The position numbers and the translations under genes were made by a program. 64,000 nucleotides of DNA, taken from assembly GCA_011009095.1 (NCBI GenBank), contig VTPC01006103.1, positions 38,705 through 102,704 on the forward strand, given 5' to 3'. This DNA comes from Ignelater luminosus. Taxonomy: Eukaryota > Arthropoda > Insecta > Coleoptera > Elateridae. The stretch's first letter is position 1, and each line of letters starts with the position of its first letter. The notes beneath the pieces were generated by a model. The model saw only the letters and a list, made by a program, of their open reading frames with translations. It had not been told where the DNA came from and searched no databases. This document shows positions 33,991 through 46,400 of the stretch, piece after piece.

Positions 33991-36900
33991 ATAGAAAAAT
34001 ATTAAGATTTCGGATAACTTAGGGGAGTCATGTTTTTATTAAAACGTTATACACTTGTGCTGACCTTACAAATTTTACTAATTAAGTGTAAGCCAATGAT
34101 TCCTCTTAGTTTTTCATTGCAAAACTGCAAATAATAACAGTTTGATGCGCCACATCGCAACAATGGTTTTAAGAATTAGCTTAGATGCTTCTGTTTCTAA
34201 ACGATGACACTGTGTAAGTCGCAAGTGGATTCTTTACAATTACGCCATTTGCCCTCTTGCCTGCTTTGTTATCTTTAGCGACTTTCTCCTACTATTAGTT
34301 TGATTACTGTTTACGTGAACGAATTTATTTTGCTTACATAGATTATTTATTATTTTTGTCTTTTGTATCTTCTTCCTGTGACTGCTTATTATTGTATGAA
34401 TGAAACAATTTTTTCAGTTTTTGCAGTCTTATTTTTTTAGTTGGCGTTTCGATGTCCATGGTACATCAGTATCATTTTGTTTGCTTGCCCAAACCTACCT
34501 GGTTTGTTGTAAATTTCATATATTGTTAAATTGCTATTTTACTTCTCGTTGTTGTATAATTTGTTTTTCAAATTTTCTTAAAATATTAATATTATTTTGT
34601 TTAGATGTTTTCCTTATCTCTACTTCCTAATTAATCCTAATCTAGTTCATTGTTTTAATAAAATATTTTTTCTTTATCTAAGATAAAGTAATAGAATTTC
34701 TGCCATGTTTACAATCTACACTACTTTTGAATAAAAATTTAAATTTGAGAGTTTCCTGGTTTTTGCAAGACCTAGTATTTTACACGTACTACAGTTGATG
34801 CCATTGTCGTAAGCAAATATGTAGGGTAGAACAGATAAGAATAAATAAATGACCTTATGCCAATCTAGAAAAGCAAAACAATATTCTCCTAGTTTTGTTT
34901 CCATTTTTTAACTTATGATTTTTCTTCTTTGCTGTTGTTTGTCTATCACGTCTATCTGAAACATCGCTGCTTTCAATATTAACTGTTCTATCAGCCAGTT
35001 TTACATTCTTTTATACAGGATGTTAAGTGTATGCGTGACTCAGTCTGGCTTTCCTAAATTAATAAGAACCATGTAACTGATATTCTCGCATCTGTGGATT
35101 TTTAATTCTTCTTGAAATCTACTTTTTATCAATAAAGTGTTTACCATATCAACTATGCATTGCTTAGCATTTTTTTATCCTTTATTTTATTGATCTGTAT
35201 TTCGGGGACTGTTTAAGCTAACCGCATTGTTTTTTCACGTCTGTCAATCGGAATAGACCACGAAAATATCATTCGTCCTAACTATATAAGGCAGTTAGAA
35301 ACGTTTAAAGTCGATCAACTTCAAACGTGAATATTTTAATAATTTTGAATGCAATAATCAGCTTGTACATTTTTGTATGATTGGACGCAATAAAGAATTT
35401 TACTCAAACAACAATTGTAATTAATCTAAAATTAATTAGAATCGGTGCAAGAAAAAACAAGTCATTGCTGTTAAATGCAGAATTTGTTTACAGTTGTCTT
35501 GGAAGTAAATAGAAGGCGCGTTTAGTTAATTAATTATGCACACCTGTTATAAGAATCTAAGAAACGCGACTAGTAAAAACTGTTTATTTTGTGAATTTCT
35601 TAATTTTAGGAAAATTGTGCGTCGTTGGAATTAAGGTTGTGATATTCAATATCTAAGCAAATCTTATTTTGGTAATTGAAAAAATCCCAAGAAATACTGA
35701 TGCTTCGATAAGAATTTTTGACTAGGAATTCGGTTTCCTCGTTTTCAATAATTAAACTATTTATTTCTGTGTGACAGCAGGTACATAAAACATCTCTTCT
35801 ACCAGACTTTTTCGGATTTCTTTTCAATTCTCCCAGCAGATAAAGCATACCTAGCTTTTATTCTATTTAAATTTTTTTTTTCGAAACTGTAAATTAAATA
35901 ATAATATACCATCCACAGTAATCAAATTCCCCCAGAAAAGTCAAACCTAAATAATTCTGCTGTCTTATAAGAAGTTGTTTTAAGATTGTTTACGTAAGCG
36001 ACCAGCGTTGTAAATTTCATTATAGATTTAGTGGGAATATAAAGTTGCCATGTATAAATATTCGATGTACACTTATACTTCTTTCAGCCTAAGATAACAT
36101 TCCGGTTATTATTGATTTTTATAAAATCAAAAAAATTAAGATAATCTCGACTGAAAGTTGTTAAGCATTAGTAAAAGAAGAATTGTAGGTATATTCATGA
36201 AAACTAGATTCTACATGGTATTCAAATATAATGCACAAATTAGAAGTTCCTTTAAGTTCTTTTCACATTGCACCCCAAAAGGTTTGATCACTAGCTATTT
36301 GGTAGATAATATTCTTTGAAAGATTTTTAAGTACGATTTTCTAAGATGCACAACAAAATGTTTTTTATTTAGAAAAGATGTTTGTATGAAATAGCTTACT
36401 GTGCTAAAAAACAGAAAAAGGAGAAACAAGATATAAACGTCTTTCACAAAATTATCAATAGAAAGCATTACTTGTAAAGGCAAGCATGACTAAGATTTTT
36501 CAGTTTTATTATTTTTATTTTTCATTGTTCCATCTGAAATGCTCTAGAATCATAGTAAGATAGTCTGGCTAGGGCCTTGGATTTTTTTTCTTCGCAAAAA
36601 ATTTAATCCAATAAAGATTACGTCTGATGATATCTTTGCATTCATATTTTACCTTCTTTATATTTTTTTCTAAGTTTCTGGGTATTCAAACTCGATGGGC
36701 TATTAGTTCTTTGTTCAGTCTGAAAATATAGAAATTTAATGTTAGAGCCAATTTCATTTATACGGATGCTTAGAATTTTTAGTATTCTTTACTACCAAAA
36801 TTAATTAACTAAAACATCTAAAAAATTATAATCCTTCCTTATACCTTTCAGACTTTTATAAAAATTAATTTTGCCTAGGAAAAGCACAAAAGACATCTAA

Positions 36901-37600
36901 AACGCATTTTAAATAAAATCATCTCAGCGAAACGTCAAGAGGGAATGTTTCTCTTCAAAGATAGTTTATTAAGAACAAATACGCGTAGATTACTATTTAC
37001 TTTTATAAAACGCTCCTAAAAGTTATTCTGAATGAGGTCGAAAGGTCATGTTATTATTATGTAATTTTATCACTTTTTATAATAAATAGGAAAAGCAAAC
37101 TCTATGAAAAATAATAACGTCTGAAAAAAGTACTCATTGATTTAATGTCACTAACAACGGGTATGAAAAGCTAATATCGTACGTCACTAGAAACAAAACA
37201 ATAATAAAAATTCTGCGGTTCTGCCATCTATACGTGTAAATCCAAACTAGCTGCTTCTGTAAAGTAAGCTACTGGTTAAGCCTCGTGATGATAGTGGTTA
37301 TGTGGCGCTGTTATCGGTATTTTCAGAGATTTAGGGAACATTTTCAGCAACTATTGAAAGAAGTTTTCTAATTTACTATATGTACGATTTTAAAATTTCC
37401 CACAGTTTTATTTTATGAAAACGTTTTTGTTTCTTAAATATCAATAAAATAATAAAAGTGCGTTTCTAATTTTTTATTATAATAGGAAATGATATATCTT
37501 CGCTTTTAATGTAAGCATCCTAATAAATTACTTTAATGTGACTTTTAAGCTTTTAAGTTTTTCATATGGGTTATTCCAGTTTGTTAATTAGACAACCGAA
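33991..37600. other. no gene recognised
   Basis: AT-rich DNA without transposon or host motifs. A TATATAAGG word at about 35,283 has no convincing open frame downstream. An 80-codon frame at 35,606-35,848 (-) has no domain that I recognise. At about 37,200-37,320 composition is more mixed, with words such as GCCATCT and TGGCGCTG. These could belong to a promoter of the exon at 37,668, but this is speculative. Confidence 0.45.
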
Positions 37601-37667
37601 CTATTAATATCATTCTTTAATTAAACAACCGTAATAAAATGTGACAAATGTGATTTTGCGGGGCAGT

Positions 37668-37802
37668 ATGCCTTCCGCAAGTGGAACTACGAAAATTATG
37701 TGCTCATTGTGTCCGCTTAAAAAACCACCTCCAAAGAAACTCGTTCGCTTCGATTCTGTCGTTGACACCTTTTCAATATCCGAATCCGCGTCGTACCGCA
37801 AG
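37668..37802 (+). CDS. candidate host coding exon ending at a splice donor
   Basis: ATG at 37,668 opens a 45-codon frame that ends exactly at the splice donor CGCAAG|GTAAGA, with the intron starting at 37,803 in phase 0. The exon is clearly less AT-rich than its surroundings, and its codons look protein-like. The N-terminus is MPSASGTTKIMCSLC, followed by a proline/lysine stretch KKPPPKK and then LVRFDSVVDTFSISES. KLVRF fits the K-x-V-x-F form of the PP1-docking RVxF motif, but the motif is short and may be fortuitous. An alternative is an internal exon with an acceptor at GGGGCAG just before the ATG. The minus strand is also open here (37,801-37,610), but lacks splice signals. No downstream exon was found before 38,900. 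I do not recognise the protein. Confidence 0.45.
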
Positions 37803-38929
37803 GTAAGAATTTTTTTATAACTATTGGATCCTAAATAGTTTCATTTGTTGTTGGCTTTAGGTAGTTATTGTGATAGAATCCGCATGATTTACAATATAAA
37901 AAAACTCCGAGCAACTTGATTTGTTTGTAAATTGAAAAAAGAACCTTACGGGGAATCAATTTTATTTTTTCTAATGTTTATGATTTAAAATGAATTTAGA
38001 ATGAAAATTGATTTTTCGCTGCCTCTTTAAAATTAACATTCTGCATTACAACGATTTTTGACTGTTTGCAATCCACTTAAATTTTGTGCTCATCGAATTA
38101 TATTTGTTTCTGAAACATCCGTGTTTTGTTTAGATTTTATATTTTATACATACATTTTTTGTGCCTTCACTATAGAATTCCGAAATTTCGGCATGTTCTA
38201 ACTGTGAAACCATAAATTAATCTATACCTGTAAATGTATGAACCAAACTTTGACTGAAAACGATACTTAAAGTTACTTATCAACAGCCCTTTTCAGGCTT
38301 TGAGTTCCAAAGATATTTTTGGAATGTGTCTGTCTCTTTATCGCAGAATGAAGTGACGCCTAGAATGTTACATAGTTCTCTAAATGTCTTGTCCCTCGAA
38401 ATGCTAGAATGTTTAAATCTGCAATTTTTAACAAATCGGTCATCTCTTCATTCTTTTTGTTCATACAAACAAACCACCCATTACTCCTATTATTACACCC
38501 AATTCGTCTCGGGTCAAAACGTAGCTTTTACAGCATTTGATCTCTACTTTTATTACATTTTTTTTAATTATTTTTATTGTTTGTAATGCCATATCATTTC
38601 TTCTGCTAGTACATAGTTTTGCCCCAATGCAGATAAAATAAAGTTAAGAAATACACAACTTTGATTGAACACCGAGCACTCAAGAAAAAATAAAGAAAAT
38701 TTTGCATGTCTCCAAGAAACAAACAGACATTGCAAAAGATAAACTTGAAAGAAGAAAATTCTGAAATAGAAACAATTTGGAGAAATTACACTCTTGAACC
38801 TTGAATGTTTACTTGGAGTTCCTGTAACCTCCTTTTGTTGCCTGGGTGCTTTTGTTTATGGTTGCGCTAAATGGAGCTTTAAACGACTGTGTTGGTGGGA
38901 TTGGTCAAAATCGTAATTTACTATGGAGG
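37803..38929. other. no gene recognised, possible intron of the preceding exon
   Basis: AT-rich DNA. No second exon with a matching phase-0 acceptor stood out. The 86-codon frame at 38,326-38,586 (+) has no recognised domain. Confidence 0.4.
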
Positions 38930-40800
38930 CTGACGGAGAAATTGGAGTCCTGAATGCTAACATACAATTGTTAGGCAGCTGAACGGAAATTCCCTTTAAT
39001 AGTGAGGCTGTTGGAATTTCAATGCAGATCTACGCTTTGAAAGAACCATGAGCATTGGAGAAGAGTCGGGGTGCCTTATTTTGTACAGTGTGTAGCTTTT
39101 TATGATGATGATAACTGCTGGATGAGAAGTTTGTTATCAAAACACTTGTTCGACTTAACAGTGATTTAAAGCAGAGATGGACAACCAGTACTCCCGTGAT
39201 CTACTGGACTACATACGTTTTTAACCGAAACTACATTGAGAATTACGACTACTATGAAACACAACGGTCAACTTTAGATCCCGCCGCCGTACTTGATGTT
39301 GAAGCAGTTACTCTGCTATCAAAAAATGTTTTAATCAACTTAATCCAAATATGTTTTACAAGTAGCACTGTAAGCACAAGTTAAATACGCACCCCTGTCA
39401 TTAAAAATGTAAACTGCCAACATACATGAACGTGTTTTGATTACTGCTAATTTATATACCGTGATATACCGTTTTTAAAAGCTTTAACCGGACCCTATTT
39501 GAGCTTTGGTTGCCAATTTCTGGTACAGTGCTGGTGCAAGTGGTGGTGTGGTTCTTCCAAATGCTCTTTTTGTCTAGAACTATGTCTAGGTATTTTTTGT
39601 TGTCTTTGCATGGGGCATATCGAGTGTTGATTTGCTCTACTGGAAGTTACAGTTTTCTTTTAAAGAGCACAGTCGCACTTTCTCCCGGAATGATTTCTAT
39701 ATGCCGTGTCCAAAATCTACGATATCTCGTATATATAGTTACCAGGCTAGCGTCGCGTCCTAATGCCTATATCGCTGTGTCGTCGGCATATGAAGCAGTA
39801 GTAGTAGTAGCTTTAATACTCGGAAGGTAGATTGCTGATAATTTTGGAGTATCGGACAGGAATGAACCTTGTGTTACGCCAGCTGCAATTCTACATTCTA
39901 ATGAGCGGATACACTTAGCTTAATCTTGAAAGTTCTATTTTTTTACGCAATTTGACGAGATCCACATTGAAGTTGTTATGCATTTAGCAAGAGTCCTGAA
40001 TACCATACCCTTTCAAAAACCTTAAAGATATCTAGAACAAAGGCACTTGTGTGATTTCTTTGATCAAGTTTTCAGTCATGTCTCCTATTACACAAGAAAT
40101 CTGGTTAGATGCGGAATGGCCATGTTAAAAGCCAAACTATTTGTCTCACATAGCATTGTGTTTTTTGATTTATTGTTTAAGTCTAAACAAGTAGACTATG
40201 TCGGCGATTTTGCCTATTGTTGGTAGCAGCTTTTCACTGCGGTGCGGTGGAAAGTAACGGAATCTTAGGTTTGCATTTATAATACTAACAAGAGCAATGA
40301 TTTCTTGATCATTGTCGTTCCAAGTCGCCTTTCCAGCAATGAAGTAAACTATCCCAGTTTTGCCTTGGAAGGGTAGGATTTGTATTGTTGGTATGTTTCA
40401 CAGACACTTGGTCGTCTTGCATCAGGAGTTGTCCAGGGATTCTTTATTCTTGCTTCCCAGGTAGAGATTACACTTCGCATTCTGTTGTCCAGATGGAAAA
40501 CGTAATACTCGATTCGACTGAGATCTCTGATGGTGTGTCGTTTCCATCGAGCATTATTTGAAAGTTCAAAGCAAGAAGTAGGAAGTCTTTAATTCAAAAA
40601 ATAAAGGTGTTTACAGTACAGATTGGTAGTATTTTGAATATTTGGGATCGCATTATATTGTGTTTGTAGTTGGTTGTAAAAGGCCAGTCAGGAAACAGAC
40701 AGAATTGTAATCCGAGTTCAAGTGTGTAAATCTTATGTAGTAGGTTGAGGTAGAAGATCTATCCTACTGATTCAAGAAAAAGTGAAGTCTTGCGTCTTGT
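38930..40800 (-). mobile_element. Jockey-like LINE remnant
   Basis: Read on the minus strand, ANLRFRYFPPHRSEKL lies at about 40,290-40,230, where Jockey-type reverse transcriptases have I..LR.RYFP.AWK. SAFVLDIFKVFERVWYSGLL follows (motif A, about 40,055-39,995, Asp kept). GVTQGSFLSD is motif B at about 39,870, and YADDTAI is motif C at 39,779-39,790. Then come GESATVLFKRKL (motif D), NKKYLDIVLDKKSIWKNH, and the distal VQNKAPRLFSNAHGSFK at about 39,095-39,030. Stops and frameshifts break all parts. Upstream beyond about 40,430 the sequence is too eroded to delimit. The catalytic YADD is intact. A short hAT-like insertion sits inside it. Confidence 0.82.
39172..39396. mobile_element. candidate hAT-like MITE inside the Jockey-like LINE
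   Basis: The left end CAGAGATGGACAACC and the reverse complement of the right end, CAGGGGTGCGTAT, share the CAGRGRTG start typical of hAT elements over a 225-bp span. The LINE coding signal stops before it and resumes after it. The flanking 8-mers (ATTTAAAG and TCATTAAA) agree only partly, so the target-site duplication is not proven. Confidence 0.35.
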
Positions 40801-43800
40801 ATTTGCCATAATAGTTATGCGCTTTGCAGTTCTTTACCTACACTAGGCTACATGAGAAATGCATGTTTGTCACTCATACTGATGCTTTAAGAATTAGATC
40901 TCGATTTCCATATAATTTGGCACATTTTATTCGATGAACTTAAATATCAGGTTTGCAAGTATACGAATTTCAAGCAATTTTCTTCAGTCTAAGTAAACGG
41001 AACAGAAAAGTTGATTTCTTCTAGATCCTGATGGTGCTAAGAGATAAGAAAGAATCAAGAACAGTTTGTGTGTTTTCAGGTGTTTGCAAAAGATTCAAAA
41101 TAAATAAAAAGAGCAAGTAGTTTATACCATATTCGCTGCATGACTAATATCTAAACATCTTTTTGTCCCTGGAACTTTGAATTTCAGTTTGATGAGCCGT
41201 TTTCGCCAGCATTATGATATTACTAAACAGAAACACGTTTTTTAAAAAATAGAATGACTTTAAACCGGTTTTTAGTAGAAAAGAAAAACAAACTTAGTAA
41301 CACAATGTCAATTACTCTACATTATACCCAAATGGTTATAGGTCAAGATGATTAATATATGTAGAATGAAGCAGCAAAAGTATTGGTTCTAAGGAAAACT
41401 ATTTACAACTATAGTAGTCTGTTTATAAAATACAAAAGGAGCTGTCAAAGCAGACGACAAAACTATTACTACGACGGTGGTTAAAAATCAAGAAAGAAAA
41501 AGAAAATTCACTGCTATAGATCATGCTCCTGGGGGAAAATCAATATCATCAAAACTAGTGTCGGTTGTTTCAATCTCAAATTTACCCACTAAACGGTATA
41601 TAACCAAGATACTAGCAGTAAAACAGTTACTGTAAAAACTGGAATTTTGCTCTTAGTGTTAAGATCAAAGTCTGGGGTTAAGATAAATAATTTTATGAAA
41701 ATCTCCAAGAATGGTATTGAGATCATTTATCATCCAAATATCAAATGTTTAGTTCAGAATTGAGCGAGCTGCCTAGAAGATGTAACGTTAAATAAAATAA
41801 AATATGACCTAAACGGTCTTTCTGCTGAACACATGATGTTTAGCAAAGAAAGGTATAGTAAATTCTTGCTACAATACTGTTTTATGAAATAATAGATTTC
41901 GAGAATATACTCTTTAGTTACTTCTAGAAAGTATAATATTCCTAAACACGTTATTGAAGGCATTTAAGGAATCGATAAGATAGAAAGTGACAGACAGCAT
42001 GCACTGCAGTTTCTCAATAGTACTTACAGTGCCATTATTCTGAAACGGGCGATTTTAGCTGCTAGCTACAGCAATTAGACAAATTTCACCATCCATTTTG
42101 TTCAAAGCGCATACTTAGCGAAGCTCAATACATAACGATTTTAAGCAGCACCATATGTTGAAACATTAATGATACAATAGAAGTTAAAGCAGAAACAAAG
42201 TTTGAAGAAGAACACCAATTTCCTCAGAAATCATCATTTACGAGAAAATCCTCCGAACATACAAGTCGAACTGCTCCACTTTATGTCGTCAACTGAGAGA
42301 TTTGATTCAATTGCCTTTGAAAGATAATTCTTGTTTTTATTTTCTTTTTTCTTAGTGGTTTGAGTTGCAGGTAGATAAGAATTCTTTGATAAATGAATAG
42401 CTAAGAAACTTTTTTCTTTTGGAAATGAAAAATTTACCTTCACAGTATAGGTACAGACGGCTTTTTATCTTTTGATTTAATTAATTTACACATAAGATAA
42501 CGTATGGGAATAGTAAAGTAAAGCGTGACTGCGGAAGATTTTGTTTTGTAGAGGCGTAACTTTAGATACTTCCATTGATAATTTTTTTTACACTTACGCT
42601 ACATCTAGAGATTTTGCAATGTATGCCTGCATGCTTATTGTTAATGAATGGTACAATATTATTTTGCCAACCCGAGTGATTTGTTTCTGCAGCTGTTTCG
42701 TCAAGTTTTTGGGTATACACAGCAATTACCATGTTCTTTGACTTTTTGCTGGGCATATGTTATTCTTAGCGCAAGCTTTCTGTCGTAATGATAACTTCAT
42801 TTTCAATTATTGCTGCTGTGCACATTTTTAACTGTTAACCTTAAGCGTCAGTATCTTTTTTGTTTTCCCCATTTCCATAAACGTGCTGAATATTTAATGT
42901 CCTTGCAATATAAGTTAAATGTGAAAAACTGTATTTCCCAATTGTAGAGGTATAAATTGCGAATCTCCGAGAGAGATATGCTATTGTGGTGTTAATTCTC
43001 TAAAGCACTCCTAATAGTAAAAGGTATTTTTTCCCAATCTCAATTCATCGCATGAGACGTTTTTTCTTTTCTTTCATACTACAAGCAGTTACAGCGAACT
43101 TTTGAAATTTACAACCAGCATAAACCATCTACCTAAGGATTTACAACTTTCACATCATAATATGAAAGCGAAAAAATTTAACAAATCCGACTCTATAAAA
43201 GAATGTAATTGCTTGTGACATTTTGTACAGCCTGCAAATCTATAATAAGCTACAAAAATGTAAACGACCCTGCTTATTTTTCCACGATAAATTAGAGTTA
43301 GTAAAGTTTTTTAAACAAACCCACAAAGTTGTTTGTTTGGAAATGGATGTTTTGACTTTAATATCGCAGATACGATAAAAATCTGTAAGTTACAACAAGG
43401 ATAAAGTTACAACAGGCGAGCTCTGATTTTTCCACGTCCTTTCATTAAAGTAGTATTCGCCCGTATAACTCAATCCACATACTACACATAAACCCAAAAA
43501 CTATTTTTCAATAAAAGCTTCGCCCCGCTCAAGATGGTTTAATATTCCGGGTGCGTCTTGATTTATGGAAGCAATTCATATGTCTTCATGTTACGGATGT
43601 TTACACCTGGCGCTCATAAGACGTCGAGCTCTTATCCTAGTATTTATCTCCATCTTTAAAATTCGGTAAGGTTCACTTGTGTTGAGAAGAAATCCCAGGT
43701 GGTACTTCAGAAAAATGTAATTTTGGTTGTAGTAATCCTTTTATGGTATGCATAAGAAAAATTTTATAGTTTGCATCAGTTGGCACGAAGTGGAAGATTT

Positions 43801-45984
43801 TTTTATTTTTGATTTCGTTTTCATACGTGAACGGCCGTATTTTTTTCTTTTCTTTGGTAACATTCGGAATTTTATTTCGAGTAAAAACTGTTTGTTTTCA
43901 GATTTATGTTTTATTGTAAGAATTAAATAGATTTATTATTATAATGCAGCTTTTCAAATAATATCATTTTATTTTCACTTTTGTCTTTGATTTATTCACA
44001 ATTTATATTAACAACTCAACCTTCCTCGACCTTGTTCGTCAAAAGAGCAAATGTTCGCTCAAAGAAAAACCACAATCCGCAGTTTACAGCATTATAAAGT
44101 TATTTATAATTTAAAGGGTTTCGGATGAATGATGTTTTATTTATTCCGGAAACTTTGATGTGAAGATATTTTTGATGCATATTGAAGAGGAAGACAACAT
44201 CAAAGATGTATAGGAGGTATTGATTTTAATTACCTCAGTAGTTCTTGCCTCTATGAAAATGGTGAGCAAATTAGAAATGTAAACTAAAAGATTTTTGTGT
44301 TCACTGAAGTAACTTTCTTGAAATTAATGATTTTATTTCTTTTTTCTTTTGTAAATACTAATTGGTACATTTTGTTAGCTACCTCTGTTGGTGTGATGCC
44401 TTTTTAAAGAAATTAGTGCTGCATATATTTCAATTTAGTTACCACAACACGTAGCTAATACAGTTAGCGTACCCAAAACTCTGCTAAATTTAGAGATTTT
44501 ACATCTATTAAATTTAAGTATTTGACTAGTACATCCCAGGTACGTTTGTATTTTAAAATCATTTGTCCTCTGATCGGAACCATTATACCTGCACCAGCAG
44601 CAGCTTCTTGCTAATACGGCGTCGTACACTCGACATCTTTTCCCGTTCTTATTTCTTTTTTATCTAATTTGAGCGCTAGCTTTAAGGTCACGTAGCTCCG
44701 TGAATTGATTCCAGATCCAAAATATCTCTTCTCTACTCCAGGTTTGGACTCACGTCAATCTAGTCTAGTATCGCTTTTTATATGCATGTTGCCTCTGTAA
44801 AATGTATTATGACAGAAGTCGTCACCACTGCACTATCCGAGCCGATCCCATTCATATTTATCAACCGAACTAAAGAAGTTTGGTTACTAAAATCGATTTC
44901 TGTCTGTATGTATGTTTCAACTCCTGGCCATTCTAATCCACAAATGTTATATGATTTAGATGTAGAAGTTTATGCTGATTACGAATATGAAAATTGCATT
45001 TCGATATCTCAAACCGTTCTCGAGAAAATCGACTTTGAAAGATGATGCAATAGTAAATTAAAGATGACGCAATAATAAAATGAAAATGAGTCATTTAGTT
45101 TGGTTATAATAATGTTTTTACATCTTTTTAATTTTACGTCTTGTAATTTATGCTTTAAGTATGGTTTAAGAAAAAAATTTTCAACTTTGAATTGTACCTA
45201 ACGCGTTTTATTTTACTTTAATGCGTAAAAGGCAATAGAAAATAGTAGAAAACCTCAACCGTACAACTATTAAAAGAAGCGGCTAGTAGAACGGGAAAGC
45301 TAATGCGAACCATAATATCCCTGGCATTTAGAATTTAGATAATCTATATTATTTCTGGTTGCTATCATAGACGATGAAATCCCTTCGGACATGGGAATCA
45401 TGGGAGTTAAAGGTAGCAAAACATATTTGTTTCGCATAAAGAGAGAATTTTGAAGAATGGGCAAACTTGCCCCCCGGGGGCCAAATGGGCTTCTATAACG
45501 ACAAAAGATGTTCGTATATTTTACAGAACAAACGTCAAAACGCAATACTGTTAGTCTAGATATCCGCTCGAATGTTAGTTTTACTGGTAAATTTGCCTGT
45601 ATACGAGTCATTTTTGCTTACTCCACTTTATTGCATTCACCCGTTAGTGCGTCAGTCTACCTTTCTGAAATCGTAATTTTAAGTTGTCCTTAGATTTCTT
45701 AAAATCTGAATTATAATCTGGATGACCAGTAAGTAACGACGTCTTCGTTTTTGATACCAAGCAACAAATCCAATTCGCGAAAACCATGAACCAATAAATC
45801 GCGCATTTGAATGATGTTGATTAAAACGAAAACGTAAACATTAATAAAAACGTGAACGTAAAAAAATAGATCTGTGCAAATCTTCAAGTTGTGTTGATAG
45901 CATGATGGGTGATGTAATAGCTGACATAAGTATAATTCTGTTCTATGGCGTTCTCCTTCACGCTTCTATTCACGTTACTGTACA
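40801..45984. other. no gene recognised
   Basis: AT-rich filler with scattered short frames. A minus-strand frame at 44,629-44,435 faintly recalls a tyrosine-recombinase-like segment in another reading frame, but it is too weak to call. A GC palindrome, CCCCCCGGGGG, lies near 45,470. Confidence 0.45.
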
Positions 45985-46400
45985 CGTAGAAACTTTTAAT
46001 TAAATGCCTTAACGCACTGTATGTCCTGGAAGACCGTAGTAACAGTTGAAGTGATTTGGGCATAATGGTTATGAAGGCAAAGAAGAAGCTAAATGTTTAG
46101 CTAAACTAGGATCAGAAAATGTATGCTTTGGAGCAGAGAAAAACTACGAATATACACTGATCAAAGAACAACTAAGTCAGATCTGAATCGATTATTCCAA
46201 AAATAGGCACGGGAAGCTATTCGTAGATAGACCAGTAAAGAAATGAGCTGAGGAGCTTTGTATAGTAAGCAGAACTCACTTAAGAACCACAGTAGGGTTA
46301 CCGACCTACAGGTCATCTTTCTGTGAGAAATCACCTTCAGAATATGAAACTGTTTGATGGTGATTTAAACAGTAAATTAAATTAGAAAGTGCAGTACAGC
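45985..46400 (+). pseudogene. LINE RNase H domain and 3' linker fragment
   Basis: The plus strand reads WKTVVTVEVIWA. After a one-base frameshift it continues HNGYEGKEEAKCLAKLGSEN, which corresponds to the C-terminal RNase H motif normally written W.PGHSG..GNE.AD.LAK.G. It continues with YTLIKEQLSQ, GKLFVDRPV and SRTHLRTTVGL, which match the region between RNase H and the terminal zinc cluster in RNase H-bearing LINEs. The conserved Asp of AD reads K, so the enzyme site is lost. No reverse transcriptase was seen upstream on the same strand, so this is an isolated 3' piece. Confidence 0.7.

Noticed and set aside
44435..44629. minus-strand frame faintly like a tyrosine recombinase segment
   Set aside because: The resemblance is limited to a few residues in a shifted frame, with no catalytic R-H-R-Y residues visible.
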